From: Fredinandcohnia quinoae
GTDB taxonomy: Bacteria > Bacillota > Bacilli > Bacillales > Bacillaceae_L
Direction of reading: 5' to 3'
NCBI RefSeq assembly: GCF_022427965.1
Contig: NZ_JAKTTI010000038.1
Span: forward strand, 1-42,547
DNA: 42,547 nucleotides
Positions 42,496 through 42,547 of the stretch are shown one piece after another. How positions within the stretch are numbered: the first letter of the stretch is position 1; every line of letters starts with the position of its first letter. A model generated the notes under the pieces. That model was not told the DNA's origin, did no database searches, and saw only the letters and a list, made by a program, of their open reading frames with translations. Made by a program: the position numbers and the translations under genes.

Positions 42496-42547
42496 GTGCG
42501 CCCTGCATGGGCGAATACTCGGTGGTGAAAGTCCACTACAGGCTTGG
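42496..42547 (+). mobile_element. 5' end of a probable group IIC intron (runs off the window)
   Basis: Starts GTGCGCCCTGCATGGGCG directly after the trxA terminator U-run. GTGYG is the 5' boundary of bacterial group II introns, and the GCCC/GGGC pairing that follows closes the first domain-I stem. The later GGTGGTGAAAGTCC corresponds to the GGGTGAGAGTCCC-type segment of group IIC introns such as that of Oceanobacillus iheyensis. Insertion right behind a terminator hairpin is the known habit of class IIC. Any reverse transcriptase gene and the 3' end lie beyond 42547. Confidence 0.8.

Overview
The window is a housekeeping stretch of the chromosome of a low-GC, endospore-forming Bacillaceae bacterium, but not Bacillus subtilis itself. 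The signs are A+T-rich genes with strong GGAGG ribosome binding sites, about ten TTG starts, a small acid-soluble spore protein (sspI), sporulation-associated ytaF and ytxC, two T-box leaders, and a gene order (phoPR-polA-mutM-ytaF-coaE-gapB-speD-nrdR-dnaBI-ytxC-thrS-infC-rpmI-rplT-ysdAB-ysdC-sspI-ysgA-pheST-rnhC-zapA-cvpA-polX-mutS2-yshE-lcfA-fadR-fadB-etfBA-trxA) that follows the B. subtilis map. Almost every gene is on the + strand. The exceptions are ysdB, sspI and rnhC.

Region by region. 1-80: hairpins ending an upstream gene. 110-9254: phosphate two-component system (phoP, and a phoR whose extracytoplasmic sensor is missing), an hflK-hflC pair, then DNA replication/repair (polA, mutM), ytaF and coaE. 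9300-12150: gluconeogenic gapB with two consensus CcpN operators, speD behind a roughly 140-nt structured leader, an unknown cytosolic protein, nrdR. 12188-15496: the helicase-loading pair dnaB-dnaI and ytxC. 15510-19437: T-box-controlled thrS, then the infC-rpmI-rplT operon with its L20 leader and an AUU-initiated infC. 19440-25614: a repeat-bearing gap, small membrane proteins, ysdB with a sigma-W-type promoter, dut, the M42 peptidase ysdC, sspI, ysgA, a 133-bp palindrome and two membrane proteins. 25634-29479: T-box-controlled pheS-pheT. 29531-29730: ten exact-length 20-bp tandem repeats between convergent pheT and rnhC. 30927-36636: zapA, cvpA, polX, mutS2, yshE and a 27-residue membrane peptide. 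36664-42018: the fatty-acid degradation cluster (acyl-CoA ligase, FadR repressor, enoyl-CoA hydratase, electron-transfer flavoprotein) with FadR and cre sites. 42134-42495: trxA and its terminator.

The last 52 bases look like the 5' end of a group IIC intron placed exactly at the end of the U-run of the trxA terminator, the usual target of that class. No wholly new gene system is evident. The most unusual things are the intron boundary, three distinct families of intergenic repeats/palindromes, the speD leader, the hflKC insertion and the reduced PhoR sensor. No tRNA, rRNA, CRISPR array, transposase or prophage gene was seen.
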